Assembly: GCA_001839685.1 (NCBI GenBank)
Contig: MLAK01000957.1
Span: 16,782 to 43,158, forward strand
DNA length: 26,377 nt
Direction: 5' to 3'
From: Tritrichomonas foetus
Lineage: Eukaryota; Parabasalia; Tritrichomonadida; Tritrichomonadidae
In this document: piece after piece, positions 1-10,100 of the stretch
How the letters are laid out: each line of letters opens with the position of its first letter
Position numbering within the stretch: position 1 is the stretch's first letter
The notes under the pieces: generated by a model
Databases searched by the model: none
What the model saw: only the letters and a program-made list of their open reading frames with translations
What the model was told of the DNA's origin: nothing
Position numbers and translations under genes: made by a program

Positions 1-70
1 TCTTTGTTGTCATTGATCTCTTCATTATCATTGGTCTCTTTATTATCATTGATCTCTTTGTTATCATTTT
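1..70 (-). repeat. 18-bp coding tandem repeat (about 4 units)
   Basis: Units begin at 1, 19, 37 and 55, the last partial. Each is a variant of TCTTTATTATCATTGATC on the plus strand. On the coding minus strand each unit encodes Asn-Asp-Asn-x-Glu-Ile/Thr. The array starts at the window edge and may continue outside. Multiples of three keep the frame, so it probably varies in copy number. Confidence 0.85.
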
Positions 71-2453
71 GTTTGTCAATGATATTAGGTTCATTGTTGT
101 CACTTTTGATAAAACTATTGATTTCGAAAATCAAATCATTCTTATTTAATTCTGTATTCAATTCTTTTAGAACATCTTCAAGCTTTTCAACTTTTTCTTT
201 TAATTTTTTATTGTCATTTGACAATTCAACTAATATTGATTCTTCTTTTTCATTTGAGAAATTCATTTCATTGACTATTTCAACAACTAATAAAGTTTTC
301 ATTGACGGTGCACTATCAGATGCATATGAACTATTGCTAGTTTGATGAATTTGATCATCATCATGTATGTTATTTACTTTTTGGTCATTTTCGCCTTCAT
401 CATTATCAGAAGAAATATTGTCATCGTCCAAAATTAGATTTACGCCTCTTTTAACAACAAAATCCGGGTCAAGTTGTAGTGTATCACATTCAGGTGCTGA
501 AGAAATTATTTCACCAAAATTATCATTTTGAATCGATAAAAAATCAATTGATGACGATTTTCTTAATGAGAAAAGTACTTTTTCGATTTTTTGAAGTTGT
601 TTCTTTCCTTCTTTAATTTCAATGTTTTTAATTTCAACTTGTTCACAATAATAATTCTTTAATGAATTTGGTTGTACATTCGCAATATAATTGTGATTAA
701 TTTGACTATTTTCACATCCAATTGCTATTTCTTTTGTTTGTAATATTTCAATCTCATTTCCTTTATTTTCATTAATATGATTTTGGTCAAGGAAGGCCTC
801 AATATTGTGATCATTAATTTCTAGTTGTGAATCATTTTCGACTTTTTCAAAATTACTAAATTGTTTCTCGAGTATTTCCCGCTCACTTTCAAGTTTCTGA
901 ATTGAATTTTCTTGTGAAATTCTCAATATATTTAATTGTTTTTCAATTTCAGATAAGCTTGATGTTCGATAGTCAATAACTTTACCAATTTTTTGTTCTC
1001 TGTTCTTTAAGTATTCATTTTGAGTTTCGAACTTTTCGTTTTGATTTTGGAGGTTTGTGATTTCATTTGTTTGTGAATGAAGTAATGTAATAAGCTGTTC
1101 ATTTTGAGAATCTTGTCTCTGTTTCAATGTATTCAATCTAGTTATTTCTTTTTCATATTTCTCTTTGTCTTGGTGAATTTTCATTTTGAGATCAGAATTT
1201 TCTTTCTCCAATTCAATGTTATTTAATAAAATTGTTTGAACTTCATTGGGTGGGCATGTATCTTTTAATATTTTAATTTGATTTTCTAGGTATTGAATTC
1301 GTTGCATCATTTTTTGATTCTCAATAGCTTCATTCAAAATCACTTCTCTTTGATAGATTTCGGAATTTCTCAATTCATCTTCTTTTTGCTCTTTCATTGA
1401 TTGTGATAATCTATCTAAAATAATTTTAATTTCATTTTGTTGATTTTTAGATGAATTTATTTCTGATTGATTCATTTGTGATTTATTTGTTTGTAATTGA
1501 CTACAATCAGTAGCATTTGATGAATTTTCAGATGTTTTAAACTGAGAAATTTCTTGTTTTTGTTGATCGATGATTTCTTTTTGTTGTTCAATAATTTTAT
1601 TTAGGTCTTCTATTTTAAGGTTTTCTTTATTTCCTTCAATTTCTGTGAAAAGCTCGTTTCTTAATTTATCAATTTGATCAAGAAAAATTTGGTTTTGTGG
1701 TTGTTGACTATCGCTCATGGTTTTCAAAAGTTTATTTTCTTCTTGCAAAACTTTATTTGTAATGTAAAGTTGTGTTTGATTTTCTGTGATTTTTTTCAGT
1801 GATTTTTGAATAATTTTGACAGTTTTTTCAAAAACTAGATTTTCGTTAATTTCTTCTTCTTCATTATTTTGGATATTTAAAATTTTTGAACATAAAGAAA
1901 CCATTGTGTGATTCATTTTTTGAATAGTTTCTTGAAATTCATTGGCCTCTTCCTTTTCAAGCAATCGAATCAATTCTAAAAATTGTGAAGAATTCAAATA
2001 ATTAGTGTCAACAAAATGAATAAATGCTTTGATAGTTGGTGAATTTGACTTTTGGGCCTTTTCAACAATATATTCATGAATCGATTTTAATGTGTTTACT
2101 TGCAGTTCAAGCATCTCTAAATGGGAATTCTTAATAATTGTTTCATCGTCCTTCACAAATTTTTGCTTTTTAACTGTCGATTTATATTGTACTAATGCAA
2201 CCGCTAAATTTCGGAGAGCTTCGAATTTAATTGTGGAAATATAAGAAGTCCAATTTTCCTCAGGATAATCGTCGTTCAATATTTTCGTTAAAGTCGAAAT
2301 TGGTGTTGTCAAAGATGAATCCAGCTTTCGCTGAAGTATATCGAAGCAGCAGGAATCTGTATCATTTGAAGAACACGATGTTAAGAATTTCTGTCCAGTG
2401 TATAGTAACTCCGCACTTTCATTTCGTTCTGATGGCGGAGGAAAAGATAGCAT
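1..2453 (-). CDS. Large coiled-coil protein, 3'-truncated by window edge
   Basis: I checked this minus-strand frame codon by codon: it is open from ATG at 2453 to the window edge, at least 817 codons, with an in-frame TAA 15 nt upstream of the ATG. The first ~130 residues look folded and non-repetitive (MLSFPPSERNES, then NWTSYISTIKFEALRNLAVALV). From about residue 180 it becomes Gln/Glu/Lys/Asn-rich with heptad-like spacing, typical of a long coiled coil (for example IIEQQKEIIDQQKQEISQ). The visible C-terminal part is Asp/Asn-rich and holds a six-residue repeat. A TCATTC initiator-like site lies about 50 nt upstream (2503-2508), farther than usual. No family is recognised; a cytoskeletal, Golgi or vesicle-tether scaffold would be typical of such architecture, but that is only inference. 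The stop codon lies outside the window. Confidence 0.85.
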   Translation of the reverse strand, partial: MLSFPPPSERNESAELLYTGQKFLTSCSSNDTDSCCFDILQRKLDSSLTTPISTLTKILNDDYPEENWTSYISTIKFEALRNLAVALVQYKSTVKKQKFVKDDETIIKNSHLEMLELQVNTLKSIHEYIVEKAQKSNSPTIKAFIHFVDTNYLNSSQFLELIRLLEKEEANEFQETIQKMNHTMVSLCSKILNIQNNEEEEINENLVFEKTVKIIQKSLKKITENQTQLYITNKVLQEENKLLKTMSDSQQPQNQIFLDQIDKLRNELFTEIEGNKENLKIEDLNKIIEQQKEIIDQQKQEISQFKTSENSSNATDCSQLQTNKSQMNQSEINSSKNQQNEIKIILDRLSQSMKEQKEDELRNSEIYQREVILNEAIENQKMMQRIQYLENQIKILKDTCPPNEVQTILLNNIELEKENSDLKMKIHQDKEKYEKEITRLNTLKQRQDSQNEQLITLLHSQTNEITNLQNQNEKFETQNEYLKNREQKIGKVIDYRTSSLSEIEKQLNILRISQENSIQKLESEREILEKQFSNFEKVENDSQLEINDHNIEAFLDQNHINENKGNEIEILQTKEIAIGCENSQINHNYIANVQPNSLKNYYCEQVEIKNIEIKEGKKQLQKIEKVLFSLRKSSSIDFLSIQNDNFGEIISSAPECDTLQLDPDFVVKRGVNLILDDDNISSDNDEGENDQKVNNIHDDDQIHQTSNSSYASDSAPSMKTLLVVEIVNEMNFSNEKEESILVELSNDNKKLKEKVEKLEDVLKELNTELNKNDLIFEINSFIKSDNNEPNIIDKQNDNKEINDNKETNDNEEINDNK

Positions 2454-2644
2454 TTGAAAACCAAATTAGTCAACTTTTTCATAGATATTTTGCAAAGTTT
2501 TTGAATGAATAATGCAGACAAATTTCTGATTGATTCACTAAATTGTCTGAAATAATCTGAAGGCATGCAAATTTTCTGTAAATTGAAAAGGGATGGAAAA
2601 AAAATTTGAATGACGATATCATTTTGAATTTTATGAAAAAGATC

Positions 2645-2735
2645 AGTGATTTATTTGAATAAGTGTATGATTAAGCATCATGAGTCAGAATTTTGAATGT
2701 TGTTATTGACCATACCCTTATTCAAATAAATCACT
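2645..2735. repeat. 25-bp inverted repeat with 41-nt loop
   Basis: Arms 2645-2669 and 2711-2735 are reverse complements at 24 of 25 positions; the only mismatch pairs 2664 with 2716. The left arm starts AGTGATTTATTTGAATAAG and ends GTATG. Transcribed on either strand it would fold into a long hairpin. It could be the ends of a tiny non-autonomous element, a hairpin RNA, or an inverted duplication. No flanking target-site duplication is obvious. Confidence 0.85.
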
Positions 2736-3188
2736 TTGAGATTTTGATGATGCAATATTATTTTTTGGGAACTATTGAAAATTTCAAATGGAGGCAAAAA
2801 CGCCAACATTAAGAGTAGAATTACTTTATTAATATCTAGATTGATTGTAGCCAATGTGATAACAGCATATAACCAAATATTCTTGATAGACGAGAAGGAT
2901 AATATTTAATTTAATTATAAATAATTCCCTTTATTGATATGATTTGGAATCATATTACTTGTCTGAAGCATTTGATATAAAATATTCACAATAATGATTT
3001 TATTTATAATAGTGATAAATACTTTTTTTCTTTTATTGAGAAATAATCTCAGAAAATCATGTTTGATAAAGAAACTGCACTTGCATACAACTCAACACTG
3101 TACAAGAATATATATATATAATTGATATAGGATCATCTTCATATCAGAAATGTGTGTGATTGTATGGAGAAATATCACAAAGATTGTC

Positions 3189-3412
3189 TTTTAATTCATG
3201 ACATATATCTAGATCACAAAGTATATTCTAAGAAAAAAAGGATAGAGAAAAGGAATTCTCTTGTTAGATTATCTGTTTGAGTTTGAAGTCTAGATTTTGA
3301 GCTCAGATGGCATGAAATTTGTTTGTTAGAAATGAGTTCAAAAGCATGAGTATATCTATTTGATCAGGAGTCCAAAAGAATTTTATCCTCTCTTTTCTAA
3401 TGAAAAAGAATA
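3189..3412 (+). repeat. Decayed repeat, copy A (partner at 24244-24468)
   Basis: This segment aligns nearly collinearly with 24244-24468. Shared blocks include TTTAATTCAT, AGATCACA, GAATTCTCTTGT, AAAAGCAT and TTTTCTAA in the same order, and the two stretches are almost equal in length (224 and 225 nt). One plus frame reads as protein-like for about 35 codons (LIHDIYLDH...), with similar residues in copy B (LIHYMYTDH). Both copies carry stops. The best reading is two old remnants of one dispersed coding repeat or gene family of unknown identity. Confidence 0.55.
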
Positions 3413-3757
3413 TTCCTGAAAGGACACCAAATCCGCTTGATGTGAAGTAGATCATTCCAATGCTCGCATTTAATATTTGTTGTCATCTTTAGTATATTTG
3501 AAAACTAAATTTTTTCAGAAAAAAATTTAGCGAGAACCCTTTCTTGAGTATCTTTTATATAGAACCATTAAATTCTCATTAACTAGCTATTGATATCTCA
3601 ATAGAGGTATCAAATAGATGAATATAAAATATGAATAGAATAAAATAAAATAGATTAGAAGGGGAAAAAAACGTTATTTAACACATGAAATATATACAAA
3701 ACTGCAGACACCGCATACAAAAGATATAACAGTCGATGGCAAAGAATGAAATCGCTT

Positions 3758-4777
3758 TTATTTTGCAAATTCACTCTTTATATGCCATAATTCGACATTG
3801 ATCACATTAAAAGTAGGTGAATTTGCCAACGGTGGCGACGCGAAAGTTTCACAATATTCAGAAACGCCTTTTTCGAGTGCAGAATTTAAATAAATGGCGT
3901 TTCCTCCTCCTCCTCCAATAGCAATGTCTGTTTGAGATGCAGAAACAAATAAATCATTATTTTTACTCCATTTGAAAACTTCGACGTCAGGATTAAACCT
4001 AAAAACAAAAGTTTCTCCTGATCCAGAATAACCACGCACTATTTTCAATCCACAAGATAAAAATGCGCCAATTTTTACTGATTGACTAGTTTCAACAAAA
4101 ATGATTAAAGGCATGCAATTTTTTGCTTTGGAATAAAGAGTACTTAAAGAAACACCGTCTTTTCTCATGTCGTAAATTTTTGTCCAAGATAAATGTTTGA
4201 ATCTCAATGGAAGTGCGAGTCGAATTGTATCGATTTGGCTTTCATTCAAAATTCCAGATGGACCATTTTTTAATTGAAACTGAACAGTTGAAGTGTCTGA
4301 TCTTCGAGTTTTTCGTCTCGTTCCGCCATTTATATTTGGAGTTAAATTAGGTCCCTCAAAAAGTAGCCTTGCTTTCAAATTGCTGGAAACTGCATCAATT
4401 TTTTTATTGAATTCAACGAGCTGGCCTCGAATTGCATTAAAGCAAAGTGTTTTGTATGAGCTGTTATCAAATAAATTTTGCAAATAGGTAATTAAAAGTG
4501 ACGCCGGCATTCCATCATCTTCGATATCGACTTCCGGACCAAAATCAAGCGTGGAAGGATGCGGAACGACATTTGTTTCGAGTAGACCAATCGGATTGAT
4601 GACTGTTCGTTGTGTGTTTTCGGTTGAAGGGAAGTCGAGTCGAATAATAATTTGATTATCTTCTGTTAAAAAAATTCGTCCTGGAAAATCTTGCTTGTCG
4701 ACTGAAAGAACGCCAATTATGGAATCAGTTTCTTCTTCCTCTTCTTCAATGAAGAGCTCCTTGTTTTCGTTAATCAT
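3758..4777 (-). CDS. TLDc-domain protein (OXR1/NCOA7-like domain)
   Basis: 339 aa from the first ATG at 4777; upstream in-frame codons lack an ATG. The N-terminus is very acidic (a run of six Glu), followed by about 140 residues without a recognised domain and a basic linker (GGTRRKTRRSD). Residues ~170-335 match the TLDc domain: W-x-x-IYDMRKDG-x-SL near the start, a central IGAFLS, GSGETFVF, FKWS-x-x-ND-LF, then AIGGGGG, CETF-x-SPPL and a final VELW. These are hallmark TLDc positions. Known TLDc proteins protect against oxidative stress and bind or regulate the V-ATPase; which role applies here is unknown. The LysM and GRAM parts of large OXR1 proteins are absent. The stop overlaps TAAAA, a trichomonad-type poly(A) signal. 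The gene is transcribed away from 5403-5861. Confidence 0.9.
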   Translation of the reverse strand: MINENKELFIEEEEEETDSIIGVLSVDKQDFPGRIFLTEDNQIIIRLDFPSTENTQRTVINPIGLLETNVVPHPSTLDFGPEVDIEDDGMPASLLITYLQNLFDNSSYKTLCFNAIRGQLVEFNKKIDAVSSNLKARLLFEGPNLTPNINGGTRRKTRRSDTSTVQFQLKNGPSGILNESQIDTIRLALPLRFKHLSWTKIYDMRKDGVSLSTLYSKAKNCMPLIIFVETSQSVKIGAFLSCGLKIVRGYSGSGETFVFRFNPDVEVFKWSKNNDLFVSASQTDIAIGGGGGNAIYLNSALEKGVSEYCETFASPPLANSPTFNVINVELWHIKSEFAK

Positions 4778-5402
4778 TACAAAAATAATCTCGACAAATT
4801 TGATAATGCTTATATAAAAAGTTCTCCATAATTTCAAGGAATTTCTGAAATGTATGTCATATTTTGAATAAAAATATTTGAATAAAATTTTTTCACCGAT
4901 CTAGTATGAATTGAATATTTGAATGATGGCAAGTGAAAAATGAGAAAAAAAAATGTGATGAATTTGCGACACAACGATCCATTTAGTTGATGGAAAGATC
5001 AAATATTTGTGAAATCTTTAATAAAGATTCTATATGCTTCAAAACAGTACTATATTGAACATTCAACTCTCTGAAGAAAATGAATTTCTAAATTTATTTT
5101 TGGAAAGAAGGAATATGATAATATATTAGCAATAATAAAAATAGTAGAAATAAAAATAGTTGATAACAATAAATTCACTTTATGAAAAATGGAAATGGCT
5201 ACAGCAGATTAATCATCACAATAAGTAATGAATATAGAATGATTGAATGGGAAATTATGATTAAAATGATGAATTAAATCATTTTCACGAGTTATTTTGT
5301 GTATACCAAAGACGAGTGAATGAGAATAATGATAGTGATGTGTTCAATTGAATTTTCTATTTATCGTCACTTTAACGTACAGTTATTAGCCATTTTCTTA
5401 AA
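4778..5402. other. Divergent intergenic region
   Basis: AT-rich region between the diverging TLDc gene (minus) and the 5403 gene (plus). No reading frame, RNA gene or strong repeat was found. A TTATATAAGC stretch lies about 35 nt upstream of the TLDc start on the minus strand. TCACTT (5368-5373) and TTTAACG (5371-5377) lie just upstream of the 5403 start. Confidence 0.6.
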
Positions 5403-5861
5403 ATGTTCTCCCTCTTTGATGATGGTGATGATTCTTTTGGTGTGTGCTCATCGCCAATCACATATCCACAACAGGACAACGACTTTTCACTCAGTTTTCA
5501 ATCGGCAAGCCCCAATCGAGTTGCAGATACAGATTATTTTTTAGAATTTTCGGGATTTGACATCGGAATGCCAGACATGGAAATGATGCCTTTTGGCTTC
5601 ATCAAGAATGAAAGCCCAATCAAAAAGACAGAAAAAGGAGTTTCACGAATTCCATCAATTCCGGTTTCCCAACCAGAAAAAACACAGAAATTACAGCAGA
5701 CTATTGTTGAACCAGTTAAGCACAAACCAAGGAGGAAGGTTGAATCATTCCAACCTTTTGCTTCTTTCAGCAGCTTGGAGCAATCTGTCAAAATCTTGCG
5801 GAGTATTGTTGGGACTGCGCCACGTGTGTGCGCTCCTGTTCCTGTTTCAGTGTATAATTAA
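5403..5861 (+). CDS. Small disordered protein, unknown function
   Basis: 152 aa from ATG 5403. It is rich in Ser, Pro, Gln and Asp and appears mostly disordered. The N-terminus is short, acidic and aromatic (MFSLFDDGDDSFG). It is followed by FLEFSGFDIGMPDMEMMPFGF, with hydrophobic residues spaced among acidic ones as in transactivation or short-linear-motif regions. A basic patch (KHKPRRKVESF) follows, then a short putative helix (SLEQSVKILRSIVG). No catalytic motif and no family is recognised. TCACTTTAACG lies about 30 nt upstream, combining an initiator-like TCACT with an AACG Myb-type core. The stop is embedded in TAAAG. It converges on the two-exon gene at 6442-6911. Its higher local GC content than the flanks supports real coding. 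Confidence 0.7.
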   Translation: MFSLFDDGDDSFGVCSSPITYPQQDNDFSLSFQSASPNRVADTDYFLEFSGFDIGMPDMEMMPFGFIKNESPIKKTEKGVSRIPSIPVSQPEKTQKLQQTIVEPVKHKPRRKVESFQPFASFSSLEQSVKILRSIVGTAPRVCAPVPVSVYN

Positions 5862-6289
5862 AGGATTCTATAGATAAATAGCCGATATATTGTTTTAAGT
5901 TTTCATTTCTGTAAATTCATTTCAATTTGAAATTTTTCCATGAAAATGTTTCTCAAATAGAATTTCATGTGACTATTCAAATGAGTCATTAGTTTCTGGT
6001 GAATTAAAAACGAAAATATTTTAGGATTCATGAAATCATTTTCAGATTCGAATTGCTTCAAAATTGCTAATCAATGAAAAAGAAAGATCATAAGAAAGCA
6101 TGATAAAATCATTGAAAAATAATAAAACTAGATATGAATTCGACGAAATTAAATTAAAAAAAGAATTTCATTTTGTTTCATATTTCATTGACATATTTTG
6201 ATTCTCAAAGTCTACTAACAATTGAAATTTGGGCCTTCTCATAATATTGATCGCACAATTTCATTACAAACTTGATTAAAAACGCCCGC

Positions 6290-6391
6290 TATAAAAGTGC
6301 ACACTAATGTGTGGGTGAAATGATTGATGCCACTCTGAAGATCATCAGAGTTTTTCATTGTGAAAAAATTTTAAAATCACATTGTGTGATT
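6290..6391 (+). ncRNA. Candidate small structured RNA (unassigned)
   Basis: TATAAAAG at 6290-6297 follows a GC-rich patch (ACGCCCGC). Three perfect short hairpins follow: CACAC/GTGTG at 6300-6313; ACTCTGA/TCAGAGT at 6332-6351, running into T5 (6351-6355); and AATCACA/TGTGATT at 6375-6391. The middle hairpin plus T-run looks like a terminator. I could not match the sequence to U1-U6, U3, SRP or 5S. Alternatively, these hairpins form the 3' ends of the two convergent mRNAs. Confidence 0.3.
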
Positions 6392-6412
6392 CATTAAAAA
6401 AGAAATTCATAC

Positions 6413-6433
6413 AAAAAAAAAAAAAAAAAAAAA
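6413..6433. repeat. Poly(A)21 run
   Basis: Twenty-one consecutive A on the plus strand, 8 nt beyond the stop codon of the minus-strand gene (so T21 in its mRNA sense) and about 20 nt after the last hairpin of 6290-6391. It is either a homopolymer slippage tract or the tail of a retroposed transcript on the plus strand. Confidence 0.8.
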
Positions 6434-6441
6434 TTGAAATT

Positions 6442-6911
6442 TTACAAATCAGTGACATATTTCTTCAATTGAGCAAGTGATACATAAATCACGAGTGATC
6501 GAAGGATGTAAACGTTTCCTTGGAGGGAAAACTGCCATTCGCCAGATTCTAAGTTAATTGCCACTTGTGGCTGCTCGCTTTGGCTTTCTTCAATCACATG
6601 TGTAAGCTCCGATCCGAAAAAGCTTGCATCGGCGACCTTAAAACGAGACGAATTTCCGCCGATATTATTTTCAATATTAAAAGTGACGTGAATTGTATCG
6701 GAGTCGGTAATTGGAACTGCTGGTAAATCATTTGTAAACAATCCAATCATGTTTGGAGAATCAGGGACATCCTTCTTGGTTTTGACATCAAAAAATGCTG
6801 AGGATTAGAAAATAAAAGCGTACATATGACATTTGTTTCGTTGATACTGAGGACACCGTGCCAGAAGAAGTTCTTTTCGAGGTTGACGCGTTGAAATTGA
6901 GTGTTTGTCAT
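6442..6911 (-). CDS. Two-exon gene, unknown 147-aa protein
   Basis: Exon 1 is 6824-6911 (29 codons plus 1 nt) and exon 2 is 6442-6797. Without splicing, the frame from ATG 6911 stops soon after exon 1 and the long frame below has no matching start. Removing 6798-6823 joins them in phase 1 and creates a Ser codon (NVI-S-FFDVKTKKDV), giving 147 aa. The protein is soluble, with no signal peptide or membrane segment. It starts MTNTQFQRVNLEKNFFWHG and appears to alternate strands and loops (DTIHVTFNIENN, VAINLESGEWQFSLQG). No family is recognised. TCATTT at 6919-6924 places an initiator-like A 11 nt before the ATG, supporting this start. The stop is within TAAAA. The gene diverges from 7111-11106 with 199 bp between starts. 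Confidence 0.8.
6798..6823 (-). other. 26-nt spliceosomal intron
   Basis: On the minus strand it begins GTACGC and ends TTCTAATCCTCAG, so a CTAAT branch-like motif is only a few nucleotides from the AG. Removal restores one continuous frame. Very short introns with a branch point fused to the 3' splice site are known in Trichomonas vaginalis. Confidence 0.8.
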
Positions 6912-6918
6912 TTTAAAA

Positions 6919-6924
6919 AAATGA
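6919..6924 (-). promoter_or_regulatory. Initiator-like TCATTT
   Basis: Matches the trichomonad initiator TCA(Y)(W). The A lies 11 nt upstream of the ATG at 6911, the spacing expected for short trichomonad 5' UTRs. Confidence 0.5.
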
Positions 6925-7092
6925 TGAAATAAGGTGAAAAAATTCTATAAATATGATGAAAATATTTTTTAGGGTTCGTTTTATCATTCTGACGATATAT
7001 GGTTGTATAATTGAATATTTGTAGATTTCATTGTTTTTGATGTGGCAAAAATTATTTCTATGAAATATGAAATAAAATACATCAAAATCACA

Positions 7093-7098
7093 TCATTT
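7093..7098 (+). promoter_or_regulatory. Initiator-like TCATTT
   Basis: The A at 7095 lies 16 nt upstream of ATG 7111. Together with 6919-6924 it gives the two divergent genes one initiator each, about 170 bp apart. Confidence 0.5.
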
Positions 7099-7110
7099 AT
7101 TTAAGTGAAA

Positions 7111-10100
7111 ATGCCTCACTCACTTGAAGTTTTAATTAAAACTATAAATGATAAAAATTTTGATGTAATCATTTTCCTGAGTCAAAGCAGTTATCTGGAT
7201 CTTTGGGAGAAACTTGATGATTATTTACAGCAATTTGGTGAAAAGAACAGGAAAGAAGCAACTCTTTTTAAAAAAGCAAAATATGCAGATTTCAAAAGTA
7301 TAATTTCAGCCCTGTCAAAGGTGATTCCATATGCCAATCATACAATTTATACAAATGAAACCTTTCTATCTTTAAACAAAGTCTTTTGTCAATTTCTACA
7401 TCCTGAAACACCTCAGATATATAGATCGCCAATGATTAAATTCTTATTTAGAATAGCTGAACTTTTACCAGATTGTCTGATTGAGAATCTTTTTAATCCA
7501 TTTGCCTTTGTTGTTCCTTTTCAATGTTGCAAGCAAAATGATCAAGAATTGGTTGATTATCATCAAAATCTTTGTTGTCAATATAAATCAAAAATTGTTG
7601 ATCCAAATCAAGAACCTGTTACTATTGAAGATGCAAAACATGATTTATCATTACTTCTCAACTTTTATTTGAGTAATTGGGCAAATCATACGAATTTTTG
7701 TGTTAAATCATTGTATTATCATGTACTTTATGTTATTTATCGAGTTCAAGCTGAATGCTGCCACTGTAATTCACCTAATTATGGTTTTAAAGGTGATGCC
7801 CCAATAGAATTTAAAAGAAAAATAATTCAAACAATTCATAGTTTTCTTTCGGAAAACAAAAATCTTGAAGCACTACTGAATTCATCAGAAAATTGTCATT
7901 TCATTGTTTCAATAGGTAAGTGTATTTTTCCATTAGAAGATAGAAATGGGTGTAATATTATTATTGAGTTTTTAACAATGATGATAACTGTTCCAAACCT
8001 TTTGGACATAATTTTAAAAATGACTGATAGAAGTATAATGAATGAAATGACAAATGTTGTATGTTATTTCCTAAGTGAATTTTCCAAGAAAGGTGATCCT
8101 CCACCAGATGATATTCTTGAACATGCATCAACTTTTATCACAGGGTATTACACAACATTATTTGAGAAATTTAATAAAGATTATATTATTAAAACGATAA
8201 TAGCATTATTTCATGATAATCAGTATCTGATATATGCTTCGTCATATTTAATGATATCGCTCTTTCATTACCTAATCACAATGAAAGAATGGTCTGATGA
8301 AATATGGTCAATGTTAACAAAAATTATTACTGAAAGTGATGTTTTATCTGCAGTATCTGCTCATTATGCTCAATATTTGGCAGTCTATATTTTTCCAACT
8401 GTGTTTGAAATTATCAATGAAAAAGATGCCGAAGAGAAATGTCTTACTCATGTTCAGCGAAAACAAAGAACGAAACAAGATTCTGATTATGATTATGTGG
8501 CAGAAAATATAACACAAATATTATCAAAGCCAGATGTTTTTGTGCATGATAGAGTCCATACCTTTTATGAACCACATAAAAATTTCGATAAATTAATATC
8601 AATTTTAAAAATAGAGCCATTAATGATTAATGACAGAAAGAAAATGCTTAATGAAATTATTTCTTTTGTAGATGCTTTTGATTTTTATCCAATAATGGAG
8701 TCAGCCGCTGCCAAAAGATCAGCTTTTTCGCCTATTATTTCATTTTGTGGAATGCTAACAGACTTAATGCATATTCCTCCTGGAATAACTTATAATCATA
8801 TTGCAGCATATAATATTTGTGCCGATCGTTTATTTAGAGCAACAGTTTATCAAAAAGATCCATTGATATGTGAGATGGCTTTCGATATACTTAGTCAGAT
8901 TATAAACACCAAGGAAATAATTCCTTATGTAAATGAACGAAATTTAACAAATTGGTATGCAACCTTGTTCTATATGATGCTTTCAAAAAATTTAGTTGCA
9001 CGGACTAAAGGATTTTCACAGGCTGTAAAAACCCTCCAGATTGGATTTATTGGATCAACAATTATGTGTGGAGTAATGATGTTATTATGTGAAAATGACC
9101 TCATAGAATTAAGTGAGCCTTTTATATCATTTGTAATATCTTTTCCACTATTCGCAAATGCTGTTGAGATTCCACATGATTTTTGTCATTACATTTCATT
9201 AGATATTGAAAAAAACAAAGGACTTTATATTCATAATGCCATGTTTTTTCTTAAAACGCCCGCAACTAATTTAAAAAATAGATCTTTGGTAATTATTCAT
9301 AAGTTACATTGTTCAAGAAAGTGGGATTTAATTCTTCCATCATACACAGCAGTAATTTCAAATTTATTGATTAATGACAAAGGAAAAGATACCCAAAATA
9401 TTGCAGCTTTTCTTGTTAAACTACTAGATCCGCTCAAAGATCAGTCACATGAAGCAATAATCTCAATAAGGTCATTGCTAATGTTTTCTAAATTTTTCGA
9501 AGTAGTTATTCCTTCAGAATGGAAAAGTTTTATTGACGAAATGTGCAGTATTTGTGTTAATATTAACACAAGTGGAAATATAAATTGGGCTTTTCAATAT
9601 ATAAAATTAATGTCAGATGTTTATTTGCAAAATTACTCTTCATGTAAAAACTCGAAAAGTTATCTTGACTACATCATTTTTCTCCTGGATCACTCTGGAA
9701 ATGGTAGTAATAAATCACTTCCTCAGCCAATCATTCAATTATCAAATAATTTATTAGATTTATTATCTGTTTACTTCGGGAAATATCCATTTCCAGAATC
9801 AGCATATTTTCCAACACATGTTGCCATTACTGTTAATGACAATTTTGCAGATCCATTATTTGCTACGAGAAACACTATCATCAGTGTTAGTGTCAAAAAT
9901 GATAATACTGTTCGAGTCATGAGCCAAACTCATTCAGGGCAATTTGTCTGGAACTTTAATGAAATTGATGACCAAATTTATATAATGTCACAGCCCAAAA
10001 CTATTAATTATCCAAATGTTTCAGATATAAGCGATTCATCATTTTTATCAGATTCTTTCTGTCTTAATGATGAAAATGTATTTTGCAATACATTTAATGA

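Larger units (their letters stand above)
2454..3757. other. Gene-free region, 1.3 kb
   Basis: No credible intact reading frame was found on either strand. It holds the upstream region of the minus-strand coiled-coil gene, a long inverted repeat (2645-2735), a degenerate sequence shared with 24244-24468, a short TA run near 3110-3121, and the 3' flank of the TLDc gene. Confidence 0.6.
5862..6441. other. Convergent intergenic region with hairpin cluster
   Basis: The first ~420 nt are plain AT-rich sequence with nothing recognisable. From 6280 onwards there is a GC-richer block, a TATA-like box, three hairpins and a poly(A) run, described separately. Confidence 0.6.

Noticed and set aside
4..345. 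Plus-strand Leu/Ser-rich frame
   Set aside because: It is the antisense of the repeat-bearing coding minus strand (Asn-Asp-Asn-x-Glu units) and looks like a hydrophobic artefact.
2231..2512. Plus-strand 93-codon frame
   Set aside because: Overlaps the verified N-terminus of the minus-strand coiled-coil gene, whose frame continues unbroken for 800 codons.
2645..2735. Terminal inverted repeats of an autonomous transposon
   Set aside because: Only 41 nt lie between the arms, so no transposase can be inside, and no target-site duplication was seen.
3105..3121. TA dinucleotide run as a regulatory element
   Set aside because: Short and unremarkable in AT-rich DNA, with no nearby gene start.
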